A DNA stretch of 57,376 nt from Aeribacillus composti (GCF_007827555.1 NZ_VISS01000027.1:1-57376); one strand, 5' to 3'; shown: positions 18,900 to 26,770, numbered from the stretch's first letter. Numbers and translations: made by a program. The notes: generated by a model not told the origin, from the letters alone.

Positions 18900-19880
18900 T
18901 TGGATACAGGTACACATTTCGTCATGGGAATCGCATTGGGAGGCTTAGCAACTTTGGATCCGGCTGTCGGCGGTTCCTTTCTGACAAGCGAGGCAGTTCT
19001 TGTTGGCACGATTATCGGTTCACAAGCACCAGATCTTGATACGGTTCTTAAATTTAAAAATAATGCAGCTTATTTAAAAAATCATCGCGGAATAACTCAT
19101 TCAATTCCCGCAGTTTTATTATGGTCGCTGTTGATCACTGGAGCAATTCATTTTCTTATGCCAAGCAGCAGCCTCATCCATGTATGGATTTGGACGTTAT
19201 TAGCTGTTGTTCTTCATGTTGTTGTCGACATTTTCAACGGCTACGGCACTCAAGCTCTCAGACCTTTTTCTGAAAAGTGGATTGCGCTGGGCACAATTAA
19301 TACGTTTGATTCGTTTATCTTCATCGCTCATATTGTCGGCATTGGCATTTGGCTTTCCGGCGCCCATGGGGGCTATACCTTTTTAATTATTTATTGCATA
19401 ATCGCTTTATATTATGTCGTTAGACTTCTAATGCAAAGATCGATTAAGAAAAAAATCTTAAACAGATGGAAAAATGTTGAAAACGTCATATTTAACCCAA
19501 CAATGAAATTCCGCAAGTGGCAGCTCGTCATTGTGACAAAAGAACATTATTACGTTGCATATTCAAATTTTACCGAAATTCAAATCGTCGACCAGTTTGA
19601 GCGCAAAGAGCTGCCGAATCACCCTGCAATGGAAGCCGCAAAAAAAGACCGGAATATTTCAGCATTTTTGCATTTTTCCCCTGTTTTCCATTGGCAAATA
19701 AAAGAGCAGCTTGATTATACCGAAATCCGTTTGGTTGACTTGCGTTATTTCAGCAAAGGTCATTATCCCTTTGTAGCAGTTGCACAGCTCGATAAAGACC
19801 TCAACATTGTTCGTTCGTACACAGGTTGGATTTTCAGTAAAAAAAGAATGAAGAAAAAACTTAAACCGCTAATTGATTGA
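18900..19880 (+). CDS. yfhP: YfhP, membrane-bound metal-dependent hydrolase (DUF457) family
   Basis: This protein has 326 residues. The first 190 contain several membrane helices and the family histidine/aspartate set: GTHFVMG near residue 4, QAPDLD near 45 and RGITHS near 63, the YdjM/LexA-regulated hydrolase pattern. The soluble C-terminal half is uncharacterised. TTG at 18900 is chosen because AAGGAGG ends 6 bases before it; the ATG at 18894 touches that site, and the longer reading from 18873 precedes it. It lies divergent from mutY, as in B. subtilis. Enzymatic activity has not been assigned for the family in Bacillus to my knowledge. Confidence 0.85.
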   Translation: MDTGTHFVMGIALGGLATLDPAVGGSFLTSEAVLVGTIIGSQAPDLDTVLKFKNNAAYLKNHRGITHSIPAVLLWSLLITGAIHFLMPSSSLIHVWIWTLLAVVLHVVVDIFNGYGTQALRPFSEKWIALGTINTFDSFIFIAHIVGIGIWLSGAHGGYTFLIIYCIIALYYVVRLLMQRSIKKKILNRWKNVENVIFNPTMKFRKWQLVIVTKEHYYVAYSNFTEIQIVDQFERKELPNHPAMEAAKKDRNISAFLHFSPVFHWQIKEQLDYTEIRLVDLRYFSKGHYPFVAVAQLDKDLNIVRSYTGWIFSKKRMKKKLKPLID

Positions 19881-19935
19881 TTATGACATTTCCTTAATTT
19901 TCTTTTATATTGGCTTCTAATAAGCAAATACTATT

Positions 19936-19965
19936 TATGCGCGTCCAATAGCGCAAATTTTTTTC
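19936..19965 (+). terminator. Short terminator after yfhP
   Basis: TGCGC and GCGCA with an 8-base loop are followed by AATTTTTTT. It lies about 55 bases after yfhP and just before the sspK ribosome site. Confidence 0.55.
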
Positions 19966-19982
19966 TCCTTGGAGGATCTGCG

Positions 19983-20141
19983 ATGCGCAATAAAGCAAAA
20001 GGATTTCCGAAGCATGAAAAATTTGACGGTGAGCCACGTGCTAAAGCGGAATTCGCGTCACGTCGTGCGAACGGAACCATTAACACACACCCTCAAGAGA
20101 GGATGAAAGCTTCAGGAGAACGGGATAAAAATTTTTCATAA
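19983..20141 (+). CDS. sspK: SspK, small acid-soluble spore protein K
   Basis: This gene encodes 52 residues beginning [20 protein letters not shown] and continuing with the conserved [16 protein letters not shown]. This closely resembles the minor spore protein SspK of B. subtilis. GGAGGATCTGCG precedes the ATG at the right distance. Such proteins are made in the forespore under sigma-G and stay in the mature spore; no clear sigma-G promoter was found. Position near yfhP fits the yfh region of B. subtilis. Confidence 0.88.
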   Translation: MRNKAKGFPKHEKFDGEPRAKAEFASRRANGTINTHPQERMKASGERDKNFS

Positions 20142-20169
20142 CCATTGACCTTTCAAGAGGTGTTTACTA

Positions 20170-20325
20170 ATGGACACTAACCGATCATCCTTATCAAAAA
20201 AGCAGAAAAACGAATTTTTAGGAGCTTGGGGAAAACCGAAACATTCATTCCGTCAAGTAAACGGGGAAACCCAGCAAACCCAAAGCTTAATCATTTTGGA
20301 AAACGAAATGCGAAAACGTTCATAA
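20170..20325 (+). CDS. Small YpzG-like protein
   Basis: This 51-residue basic protein has GAWGKPKHSFRQVNGETQQT (residues 18-37) followed by QSLIILENEMRKRS. The KP-KHSF-QVNGET and ILE-x-x-x-RKRS pattern recalls the YpzG family of small Bacillus proteins, some of which are linked to sporulation; this is from memory and not certain. AGAGGTG lies about 10 bases before the ATG. It is 28 bases after sspK and a terminator follows, so the two genes are probably cotranscribed. Confidence 0.7.
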   Translation: MDTNRSSLSKKQKNEFLGAWGKPKHSFRQVNGETQQTQSLIILENEMRKRS

Positions 20326-20337
20326 ATAAATAATACG

Positions 20338-20372
20338 AGATCATGCCATTATTTGGCATGATCTTGTTTATA
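20338..20372 (+). terminator. Terminator after the sspK operon
   Basis: AGATCATGCCA and TGGCATGATCT flank a short AT loop and are followed by TGTTTATAC. Confidence 0.75.
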
Positions 20373-20724
20373 CAGACCTTTTTTAATTTTTAAAAATAAT
20401 CGCCTAGATTCAAAACTCAACTATGATTTCCTCGATTAAATTTAATAAAGAAAATATTTAGCTTCAACATTGCTTGAGTAAACAAATTTCCATTATTCGC
20501 CTTATTAAATATATGGTTTTTTTTGATACTATTTGTTAACAAAAGATTTCAAGCTAAAAACGAAATCCGTATCCTTTCAAGGTCAATTGAGAGAGTATTC
20601 AGTTTGATAACCATAATGTAAAGTTAGGCGCGATGAAGCATAGCCACGAACAGGAAGAAAAAAACGATTGAAAGAAATCAGCGGCCACTCTTTTCCCCAA
20701 CTTCCTTCATTTTTCGTTCTCAAC
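20373..20724. other. Gene-free stretch
   Basis: This AT-rich stretch has no convincing reading frame, terminator or promoter. A very short frame at 20633 (12 codons, starting MKHSHEQEEK) has no ribosome site. The yfhH gene converges on it from the right. Confidence 0.5.
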
Positions 20725-21057
20725 TTATTTCTCATTTATATTACTTTTTTTAATCAACATCGATATCGGCAGTGCTTCCTCCTTTAAAGGAGATGATAAT
20801 CGATACCCCCAAGCGAAAACTCCTTTTAAATATTCAACTTTGAAATATTCACCAGGAGCTCCATCGATTTCATACGTCTCACCTGGCGGAAAATCGTCAG
20901 GATTCAACATATATGCTTTTGCCATAGCAATTTTCCTTTCCAGGACAGCATATTCGTTGATCATTCCGTGCTGTTCCGCTTTGCGCGCTTTTTCTTTTAA
21001 TCGGGCAATTTCATTTTTTAGCTCGTATTCCGTCATTTCACTGTACCGTTTTTCCAT
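20725..21057 (-). CDS. yfhH: YfhH, DUF1811 protein
   Basis: This protein of 110 residues opens with a charged helix (MTEYELKNEIARLKEKARKA, residues 8-27) and ends in a compact beta domain (GEYFKVEYLKGVFAWGYR). It belongs to the DUF1811 family; the function is unknown. The ATG at 21057 lies 2 bases after the recX stop codon, and its ribosome site (GAGGAATAGG) overlaps the recX end, so translation is coupled. A longer reading to 21225 would overlap recX and is rejected. recX-yfhH is the B. subtilis gene order. Confidence 0.88.
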   Translation of the reverse strand: MEKRYSEMTEYELKNEIARLKEKARKAEQHGMINEYAVLERKIAMAKAYMLNPDDFPPGETYEIDGAPGEYFKVEYLKGVFAWGYRLSSPLKEEALPISMLIKKSNINEK

Positions 21058-21059
21058 TC

Positions 21060-21875
21060 CTATTCCTCGCTTTTCTCTAAGTGTTTTTGCAAATATTGCT
21101 GAATAAGTTCTTGCGAAAAACCTTTTCGATATAAAAATTGCGCAAGCTTTTGACGATATGTGTACATATCTAGATGGGAATACTTTTTTTTCCCTTTTTC
21201 GCCTTGTATTAATAATGCTTCCCATTCTTGGTCATGACGTTCATGTAAAGGCAGCATCTCTAAAACAGCTTGAATCACTTCGGATGAAAAACCTTTCCTA
21301 AACATTGCCTGCTCTATTTTTTGCTTTAGCTGCGACATAGATATGTTCGCTTTTTTTCCCAATTGCTTTTCAGCTAATTTATACGCTGCTTCTATTTGTC
21401 TTTCTTTCGTGAAAAGATCAAGAGCTGCTTCTATCAAATCGTTCTCAATCCCTTTTTGTCCCAGTTCTGCTTTTATTATGCCGGGCCCTTTCAAAGTGGT
21501 TTTCATTTGCGTTCTTACAAAGGCTTCCGCAAACTCCTTGTCATTTACATAATTTTTTAATTGAAGCTCAACCATTACACGTTCAATAACCCTCTCATCT
21601 ATACCTTGACTTACAAGATAGTCACGGACCTCTTTTTCCGATCTCATTCGATAGCCAAGAAAAGTTAAAGCTTTGTTGAATGCTGCTTTTATTTGATCCT
21701 CGTGCAAAATCGCATCTATATCCAGCTCATCAAGCTCCATCCCTTTTCTTAGCCCGTGCTTAATTAAAACATCTTCCCCGACGCTAAAAGCAAATATTTC
21801 ACCGTTTCCTCTATCGACGTAAATATTAAAACGATTTTTCTTTTTAGGTTGAACTTCTATTTTTACAATAAACAT
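21060..21875 (-). CDS. recX: RecX, regulator of RecA
   Basis: RecX binds RecA filaments and modulates recombination. The 271-residue protein consists of an N-terminal beta region and then repeated three-helix modules. These can be seen by their recurrent GI/KGF signatures: YLVSQGIDERVIERVMVEL, MFRKGFSSEVIQAVLEML and FLYRKGFSQELIQQYLQ. This is the long form typical of Bacillus. The ATG at 21875 follows GAGGTG by 8 bases. It forms an operon with yfhH. Confidence 0.93.
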   Translation of the reverse strand: MFIVKIEVQPKKKNRFNIYVDRGNGEIFAFSVGEDVLIKHGLRKGMELDELDIDAILHEDQIKAAFNKALTFLGYRMRSEKEVRDYLVSQGIDERVIERVMVELQLKNYVNDKEFAEAFVRTQMKTTLKGPGIIKAELGQKGIENDLIEAALDLFTKERQIEAAYKLAEKQLGKKANISMSQLKQKIEQAMFRKGFSSEVIQAVLEMLPLHERHDQEWEALLIQGEKGKKKYSHLDMYTYRQKLAQFLYRKGFSQELIQQYLQKHLEKSEE

Positions 21876-22248
21876 GTACAGACACCTCATTTTTATAGTA
21901 CCATAGAAAAAATAAATAAATGGAAGTTTTAAGCATGAAAGTGTATGAATACTGTAACAATAGATTTTTCAGCTTGTAAGGAACATTTTGCTGACTTTTC
22001 TAGCCGTTGATGCTATAAAACTATGAAGCAAAATTCAACCGTTCTTATTATGATTTCTAAATATTTTGCTGGCATCAGGCAAATCTGCTTCAGTCAGGAA
22101 ATGCGGTCCTCTCTGTTATTGCATCAAAGCAAAGGAAAAAATATTGTCAAAGAAAACATTGTAATTTTGCCCTATTCACTGCTTATAGAAACTCTTAAAG
22201 TAGTAAGAAAAAAGTAAAATTTTCTTAATAATCTTTTTACAAAATTTT
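21876..22248. other. Gene-free stretch between recX and the structured leader
   Basis: This 370-base AT-rich stretch has no gene I can support. A plus-strand frame from 22023 (64 codons) lacks a ribosome site and has no recognisable sequence. Confidence 0.5.
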
Positions 22249-22279
22249 TGTTTTCTTTTCCATAGAAATCAAGTATGAT
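22249..22279 (+). promoter_or_regulatory. Probable promoter of the structured leader
   Basis: TATGAT (22274-22279) is a good -10 element. The -35 is weak: TTGTTT at 22249 is 19 bases upstream. Transcription would start near 22286, giving a leader of about 180 bases. Confidence 0.4.
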
Positions 22280-22285
22280 ACTAGA

Positions 22286-22467
22286 AGAAATGCTGACAAT
22301 TAAATTTACTTGTTTTTAAGGGAAGGCAAATGGTGCGCCACCGGTCTTTGACCGGTTCTAGTGGGTTCGATTCCCACCCCGAAATTTTTACTTGATAAAT
22401 AAAAATTTCGAGGGTGGGATCCGTTAGATTTCGTGGTAACCGCCCTCGTTGATAGAGGAGGATGAGC
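22286..22467 (+). promoter_or_regulatory. Structured 5' leader with tRNA-like arms before the GNAT gene
   Basis: Four pairing elements can be read directly. (1) Three consecutive arms have tRNA spacing: a D-like arm GGC/GCC (22325-22339) with GG in its loop, a 5-bp stem with a 7-base loop (ACCGG-TCTTTGA-CCGGT, 22340-22356), and a perfect T-arm, GTGGG-TTCGATT-CCCAC (22361-22377). (2) CCCACCCCGAAATTTTTA (22373-22390) pairs with 22400-22418 over 18 bp with one bulged A. (3) CGAGGGTGG (22409-22417) pairs with CCGCCCTCG (22440-22448). (4) CCTC (22444-22447) can pair with GAGG of the ribosome site (22455-22458). Elements 1/2, 2/3 and 3/4 compete, as in attenuators. AGGGTGGGATCCG also resembles the T-box core, but no stem I or terminator is seen. 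A tRNA relic is an alternative; the uridine normally before the anticodon is C here and the acceptor stem pairs at only 5 of 7 positions. Confidence 0.6.
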
Positions 22468-23019
22468 ATGTTAAAAAAACGTGATCTAGCGGATTGTCAA
22501 GAGTTGTTCGAACTTATGGTTCATCCAGAGGTCTTCCCTTATGTTCGTCATAAAGCAACGTCGATTGAAGAATACATGTTTATAACAAAACAGTTGATTG
22601 AAGCAGAGGAACGAGGGGAATTAATTTCCCGCACCATTTTGGATGAATGGGGCTCTCCTATTGGAACAATCAGCTTGTATGATATTTTTGACCAAACGGG
22701 ATTTCTCGGAACTTGGCTCGGCAAGCCGTACCATGGTAAAGGATATAATCAGCTTGCTAAGGACGCTTTTTTTCAAGAGATTTTTTATGAATTTGGAATT
22801 CAAACGATCTTTATGAAAATACGGAAAGACAATGAACGTTCCATGAAAGCCGCGCAGAAGCTTCCATATGTCTCCCTTGCCGATGAATCTCGTCAGCTTC
22901 CCCATATTGAAAACAAAAACTTATACAACATCTTTGAAATTTCAAAGGATATGTACACACTGTATACAAAACGAAACGGTTTCATGACAGACGAAGAAAG
23001 CAGATTGAAGGAAGCATAA
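22468..23019 (+). CDS. GNAT family N-acetyltransferase
   Basis: This 183-residue acetyltransferase is of the RimJ/RimL-like type. Core strands and the acetyl-CoA site are visible: SRTILDEWGSPIGTISLYDI (residues 51-70), then LGKPYHGKGYNQLAKDAFF (83-101), where the G-KGYN turn stands at the pyrophosphate loop, and IRKDNERSMKAAQKL further on. The substrate is unknown; the family modifies protein N-termini, antibiotics, metabolites or aminoacyl-tRNA. GAGGAGG lies 6 bases before the ATG at 22468. The gene is alone on its strand, behind an unusual structured leader, and is followed by a terminator. Confidence 0.85.
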   Translation: MLKKRDLADCQELFELMVHPEVFPYVRHKATSIEEYMFITKQLIEAEERGELISRTILDEWGSPIGTISLYDIFDQTGFLGTWLGKPYHGKGYNQLAKDAFFQEIFYEFGIQTIFMKIRKDNERSMKAAQKLPYVSLADESRQLPHIENKNLYNIFEISKDMYTLYTKRNGFMTDEESRLKEA

Positions 23020-23024
23020 AAAAT

Positions 23025-23072
23025 TGGAAGAAGACATCCGAACGAATCAAGATGTCTGCTTCCATTTTTTTA
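23025..23072. terminator. Bidirectional terminator between the GNAT gene and proA
   Basis: TGGAAG-A-AGACATC and GATGTCT-G-CTTCCA form a 14-position stem with one mismatch and are followed by TTTTTTT on the plus strand; on the minus strand the arm is followed by AT-rich sequence. It ends the GNAT transcript and probably the proBA transcript. Confidence 0.8.
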
Positions 23073-23079
23073 TCATTTC

Positions 23080-24327
23080 TTATTCTCTAATCTGTCCGCT
23101 TCCTTTAATAATATATTTTGTAGAAGTCAGTGCAGGGAGTCCCATCGGTCCTCTGGCATGGAGCTTTTGCGTGCTGATCCCGATTTCTGCGCCAAACCCA
23201 AATTCAAATCCGTCTGTAAAGCGCGTCGATGCGTTGTGGTAAAGAGCTGCGGAATCAACTAATTTGAAAAACTTTTCTACATTTGCGGCATTTTCTGTGA
23301 TAATTGCCTCAGAATGGTTTGTTCCGTAACGATTAATATGCTCGATTGCTTCATCTACATTCGAAACAAGTTTCACCGCCATTGTATAATCTAAATATTC
23401 CGTTTCCCAATCTTCTTCTGTCGCTAATTTCAAATGCGGGAATTCATTGTACAATGCTTGATCGACTCGCAACTCCACATTTTTCTCCTCGAGCTTTTCA
23501 ATGAGCTCGCGAATATACTCCTTATTCCAATTTTCATGGATGAGAAGAGTTTCGGCTGCATTGCAGACGGAAGGTCTTTGTGTTTTTGCGTTTACAGTTA
23601 TATCAATCGCCATCTTTTTGTCTGCTGATTCATCAATAAACACATGACAATTGCCTGCGCCCGTTTCTAACACAGGGACAGATGAATTTTCAACAACTGT
23701 TTTAATCAGATTTTTCCCTCCGCGAGGAATTAGCACATCTAAATAATCATTTAATTTGAACATTTCCGCTGCCGTTTCCCTGCTGGTATCTTCCAGAAGC
23801 TGTACACTGTCGGCAGGAAAATTCGCTTTTTCTAACGCCTCTCGTATCACCTTTACGATCGCCATATTTGAATGCAATGCGGATGAGCTGCCGCGAAGAA
23901 GAACAGCGTTCCCTGTTTTTAAGCAAAGGCTTGAGGCATCAATTGTCACATTTGGTCTGGCTTCGTAAATCATCCCAACAACTCCGAGCGGCACCCGAAC
24001 TTTTTCGATTTGTAAACCGTTCGGACGAGTCCAGCTTTCCAGCACTTCCCCAACTGGATCTTGCAAATAAATCAATTGTCTTAACGATTCAATCATTCCG
24101 TTAATTCGTTCTTCGTTTAAAAGAAGACGGTCAATAAGAGCGTCGGATAAACCATTCGCTTTCCCGTTTTCAATGTCTTTTTCATTTTCTTTTAAAATAT
24201 AAGGCGTTTCTTTTTGCAATTGTTCAGCGATGATTGATAATGCGTTGTTTTTTTCTTCAGTAGTCTTTGCAACCAGCTTGGCAGCAGCTTCTTTTGCCAG
24301 CTTCCCTTTTGTCAACACTTCACTCAT
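23080..24327 (-). CDS. proA: ProA, gamma-glutamyl phosphate reductase
   Basis: This enzyme reduces gamma-glutamyl phosphate to glutamate-5-semialdehyde with NADPH, the second step of proline synthesis. The length of 415 residues is normal. The aldehyde-dehydrogenase-like fold shows [17 protein letters not shown] (residues 116-132) in the cofactor region and the catalytic cysteine in [13 protein letters not shown] (near 255). The start overlaps the proB stop by 4 bases (ATGA), so the two are translated together. It is controlled through the T-box upstream of proB. Confidence 0.97.
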   Translation of the reverse strand: MSEVLTKGKLAKEAAAKLVAKTTEEKNNALSIIAEQLQKETPYILKENEKDIENGKANGLSDALIDRLLLNEERINGMIESLRQLIYLQDPVGEVLESWTRPNGLQIEKVRVPLGVVGMIYEARPNVTIDASSLCLKTGNAVLLRGSSSALHSNMAIVKVIREALEKANFPADSVQLLEDTSRETAAEMFKLNDYLDVLIPRGGKNLIKTVVENSSVPVLETGAGNCHVFIDESADKKMAIDITVNAKTQRPSVCNAAETLLIHENWNKEYIRELIEKLEEKNVELRVDQALYNEFPHLKLATEEDWETEYLDYTMAVKLVSNVDEAIEHINRYGTNHSEAIITENAANVEKFFKLVDSAALYHNASTRFTDGFEFGFGAEIGISTQKLHARGPMGLPALTSTKYIIKGSGQIRE

Positions 24328-25451
24328 ATCATCATCTCCTTACTCGTTATCGCTACAAATTGATCACGGTGAACCACTTCAGGATGTATGCGCTTTGTCA
24401 TTTCCATCGCTTTTTGACTCGGCATGCCCATAATTTCTTTTAATTCTTCAGATGAATAATTGACTATGCCTTTTCCGATCAGCTTTTGTTCCTTGTTTAA
24501 AATTTGCACCACGTCTCCGGATTGAAAGTTGCCGCTGACACGCTTAACGCCAGCAGGAAGGAGCGATTTCCCTTCCTTCAAAATAGCCGCTACTGCTCCA
24601 TCATCGACTTCCACATCACCAGATATGATCGAATGAAGAGCAATCCATGCTTTTGAATTACGAACAGCACTTAAATCGTTTTTGCCAATATATGTTCCGT
24701 CACCGTTCCCATTTAAAATTTCGATTAATTTCTCTTTTCCTTGACCTTTCCCGATAAATACGGATACACCGAGGGCAAGTGCCGTTTTTGCCGCCATGAG
24801 CTTTGATTTCATGCCACCTGTTCCAACTTTCGAACCGGATGTTGCCTCTGTTTGTTCAATTAATTCATCTGTTACTTCCGGCAAAAAATCAAATCGTTTC
24901 GCATTCGGATTTTTGGTAGGATCTTCTTCATATAAACCGTTAATATCCGTCAAAATAATAAGAAAATCGGCATGCAATAATCCGCTCACAAGAGCTGACA
25001 GCATATCGTTGTCTCCAAACGTCAATTCCTCAATCGAAACCGAATCATTTTCATTGATGATCGGGAGCACTTGCCGCTTTAGAAGCTCCGATAAGGTGGC
25101 GTATGCGTTTTGATATTGCTCTTTATGCTGAAAATTGCTCCTTGTCATCAAAAGCTGGGCACATACAATGCCGTATTTTTTAAATGCTTCTGTATAAGCC
25201 TGGATAAGCAGCCCTTGGCCCACTGCCGCAGCCGCCTGTTTTCCTCTAATTGTCACAGGCCTGGAAGGATATCCAAGATCTCCATACCCTGCTGATACCG
25301 CTCCTGACGAAATTAAAATTACTTCATACCCTGCTTCCTTCAATTTAGCAATCGCTTCAACATGCTCGTGCAGCTTTTCTTTGCTGAGTCCCCCGTTGTC
25401 ATCTGTTAAAGAACTGCTTCCTATTTTTACGACCACTCGCTTTTTCCTCAC
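24324..25451 (-). CDS. proB: ProB, glutamate 5-kinase
   Basis: This enzyme phosphorylates glutamate in the first, feedback-controlled step of proline synthesis. At 375 residues it has the amino acid kinase domain ([11 protein letters not shown] near residue 6, SSGAVSAG near 47, NENDSVS near 133) and a C-terminal PUA domain from about 285. The GTG at 25451 is chosen because AGAGGTG lies 7 bases before it. A longer frame starting at 25496 would translate part of the T-box terminator. It is the first gene of the proBA operon. Confidence 0.96.
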   Translation of the reverse strand: MRKKRVVVKIGSSSLTDDNGGLSKEKLHEHVEAIAKLKEAGYEVILISSGAVSAGYGDLGYPSRPVTIRGKQAAAAVGQGLLIQAYTEAFKKYGIVCAQLLMTRSNFQHKEQYQNAYATLSELLKRQVLPIINENDSVSIEELTFGDNDMLSALVSGLLHADFLIILTDINGLYEEDPTKNPNAKRFDFLPEVTDELIEQTEATSGSKVGTGGMKSKLMAAKTALALGVSVFIGKGQGKEKLIEILNGNGDGTYIGKNDLSAVRNSKAWIALHSIISGDVEVDDGAVAAILKEGKSLLPAGVKRVSGNFQSGDVVQILNKEQKLIGKGIVNYSSEELKEIMGMPSQKAMEMTKRIHPEVVHRDQFVAITSKEMMI

Positions 25452-25486
25452 TAAAAAACACCTCTTCATTGCTTGACAGTCATAAA

Positions 25487-25730
25487 AAAGACTCATATCA
25501 TCCTTTCGAAAAAGGACGAATATGAGTCTATATCCGCGGTACCACCTTTTTTAGCACTAGTTTAGTGCTCCCTTTAGCCTGTAACGAAGGATACGGTCAG
25601 GTTATGAGCCTGACAGCTCCAGGGGTAGGTTCAATAGCTTATCAGCGATGAAACCTTTCAGCCATAGGGTTTCACTCTCTTTTTCGCCTAAAGTCTATTT
25701 ACTGGCCCCTTTCAACGCCGAAAATATACT
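25487..25730 (-). promoter_or_regulatory. T-box leader of proBA (proline specific)
   Basis: On the minus strand the conserved T-box sequence AGGTGGTACCGCGG lies at 25547-25534. It is followed by a terminator stem (GACTCATAT.../...ATATGAGTC) and T6 at 25528-25482. Upstream a stem I carries CAGTAAATAGA and, in the specifier loop, GAACCTAC (around 25630). The triplet CCT reads as proline, which fits control of proBA by uncharged tRNA-Pro. B. subtilis proBA is regulated in the same way. Confidence 0.93.
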
Positions 25731-25739
25731 TTTTTTAAA

Positions 25740-25768
25740 ATTATGTTTCAAAAATTTTTAAAAGTCAA
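25740..25768 (-). promoter_or_regulatory. Promoter of the proBA T-box leader
   Basis: On the minus strand TTGACT (25768-25763) and CATAAT (25745-25740) are 17 bases apart. They sit just before the first base of the T-box leader. Confidence 0.65.
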
Positions 25769-25782
25769 GATGATTGCTGCAT

Positions 25783-26274
25783 TTAAACATTTGCTTGTTG
25801 ATTGAATTTTTTGTTTGTAAATTTATCTCTCAAATACGGCAGGATAAACCGATCAGCTCCCCAATAATACGCAGCTGCGCCTACTGCCATTAAAATGATT
25901 GCTTCAGTGTACATAATCGGATTCGTGCTTGTTGTTCCAGCTAACATAAAATTCAAGTTCATAAACGCACCAGCAATTAATGCAGGAGTTGTAAACAATC
26001 CCAAAATCAGTCCGATGCCAACTAACACTTCTCCAATTGGAATAATAAAATTAAAAAGTTCTACATTCGGAAGAGCAAAGTTTTCAAGGAACGCTGCATA
26101 CCATCCTTGAACGGCCGGATGTTCTCCGGTTGCTTTAGCAATCGCCCCTTTTAAAAATCCTGTCGCATCAAATCCACCCAGCTTTTCGACTCCCGCGACA
26201 AACCATTGATAACCGAGCCAAATTCTAAGAGCCGCCCAGACAACCGCCATTTTTGGACCTTTCAGCCATTCCAT
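25783..26274 (-). CDS. DoxX family membrane protein (DoxD/MhqP-like)
   Basis: This 163-residue inner-membrane protein has four hydrophobic segments (about 12-32, 68-90, 95-115, 122-142). Family features include LRIWLGYQWFVAGVEKLGG near the N-terminus and IIPIGEVLVGIGLILG in the middle. DoxX proteins are linked to quinone or thiol redox chemistry; the exact reaction here is unknown. ATG at 26274 is used, 10 bases from AGGAG; the TTG at 26280 is also possible. Its promoter is flanked by two Rex-type operators, which points to control by NADH/NAD+ balance or oxygen limitation. Confidence 0.85.
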   Translation of the reverse strand: MEWLKGPKMAVVWAALRIWLGYQWFVAGVEKLGGFDATGFLKGAIAKATGEHPAVQGWYAAFLENFALPNVELFNFIIPIGEVLVGIGLILGLFTTPALIAGAFMNLNFMLAGTTSTNPIMYTEAIILMAVGAAAYYWGADRFILPYLRDKFTNKKFNQQANV

Positions 26275-26324
26275 CTTCAACCATCTCCTTTGTTTGTTTT
26301 TTCACTTTTATTTTTCGAAGAAGT

Positions 26325-26342
26325 TTGTGAAATATTTCACTA
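26325..26342. promoter_or_regulatory. Rex-type operator, promoter-distal copy near the start site
   Basis: TTGTGAAATATTTCACTA matches the Rex consensus TTGTGAA-N4-TTCACAA at 17 of 18 positions. It lies just downstream of the -10 element of the DoxX promoter. The inner TGTGA-N6-TCAC would also suit Fnr. Confidence 0.75.
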
Positions 26343-26356
26343 ACCTCTTCAATTTC

Positions 26357-26385
26357 AATATATAATTTTCTGAATTTAACTTCAA
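26357..26385 (-). promoter_or_regulatory. Promoter of the DoxX gene
   Basis: On the minus strand TTGAAG (26385-26380) and TATATT (26362-26357) are 17 bases apart. The two Rex-type operators flank this promoter on either side. Confidence 0.65.
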
Positions 26386-26390
26386 TATAT

Positions 26391-26408
26391 TTGTGAAATA
26401 TTTCACAA
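26391..26408. promoter_or_regulatory. Rex-type operator, upstream copy
   Basis: TTGTGAAATATTTCACAA is a perfect 18-base palindrome that fits the Rex consensus at every fixed position, and equally the Fnr half-site pattern TGTGA-N6-TCACA. It lies 5 bases upstream of the -35 element. Confidence 0.8.
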
Positions 26409-26428
26409 ATTGTTAACAATTACTATAG

Positions 26429-26557
26429 TTATCCACATTCATAGTAGGATTTTATGAAAAAATCCAGCTTCTTAAGCTCCAACAGTTACATAATATCCAC
26501 AAAAACAGTATGGATAATGTGTATAAGTTGTGAATTATCTGAAATATCTGTGGATAA
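26429..26557. other. Cluster of five DnaA boxes
   Basis: Two exact DnaA boxes occur: TTATCCACA at 26429-26437 and its inverse TGTGGATAA at 26549-26557. Three nine-mers with one mismatch lie between them: ATATCCACA (26493-26501), TATGGATAA (26509-26517) and TGTGTATAA (26518-26526). Five in 129 bases is far above chance even in AT-rich DNA. No replication gene or gene start lies here, so it looks like a DnaA-titrating or regulatory cluster, a kind known at several sites in B. subtilis. Confidence 0.7.
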
Positions 26558-26561
26558 AATA

Positions 26562-26598
26562 AAAAAGCACTCACCTTCTCTGGACGATGAATGCTTAT
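26562..26598 (-). terminator. Minus-strand terminator beside the DnaA boxes
   Basis: AGCATTCA and TGAGTGCT (8 bp, one G-U) enclose a loop and are followed on the minus strand by TTTTTTATTTT. It may be a backup terminator for the terC gene further right, or end an unseen small transcript. Confidence 0.5.
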
Positions 26599-26635
26599 AC
26601 ACAAAGAACGATCTCTCGAATTTACATGCAAATTA

Positions 26636-26770
26636 GAGCTGTTGCAAAAGAAACCGTCATTTTACAGAAGTGTGCATATTTTCCGATAACAAAAATTTTA
26701 GACATAACTAAATCTATTAAAACGTGGAATTTCTTTTCATAAAAAACAGGCGCCGTTTCAACAGCCGCCT
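26636..26770. repeat. Possible second MITE-like element ending in the terC terminator
   Basis: The stretch begins GAGCTGTTGCAAAAGAAAC and its right end, read on the minus strand, is GGCTGTTGAAACGGCG. The ends are therefore loosely inverted, with GCTGTTG in common. No reading frame lies inside. The right end also forms the terC terminator stem (GCAGGCGGC... with T6). Only one copy is visible in the window, so this remains tentative. Confidence 0.35.

Noticed and set aside
22023-22217. Plus-strand frame of 64 codons between recX and the leader
   Set aside because: No Shine-Dalgarno sequence and no recognisable family; the composition is that of AT-rich noncoding DNA.
22320-22385. Functional tRNA gene
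   Set aside because: The three arms are tRNA-like, but the acceptor stem has two mismatches, the U before the anticodon is C, position 8 is not U, and the 3' half is built into another long stem. A working tRNA is unlikely.
22409-22448. Second T-box riboswitch
   Set aside because: AGGGTGGGATCCG is similar to the T-box core, but there is no stem I with a specifier loop and no terminator, in contrast to the genuine T-box at 25487-25730.
26454-26636. 60-codon frame in the DnaA-box region, considered as a possible sda-like gene
   Set aside because: In B. subtilis DnaA boxes lie before sda, but this frame has no ribosome site and does not resemble Sda in either strand.
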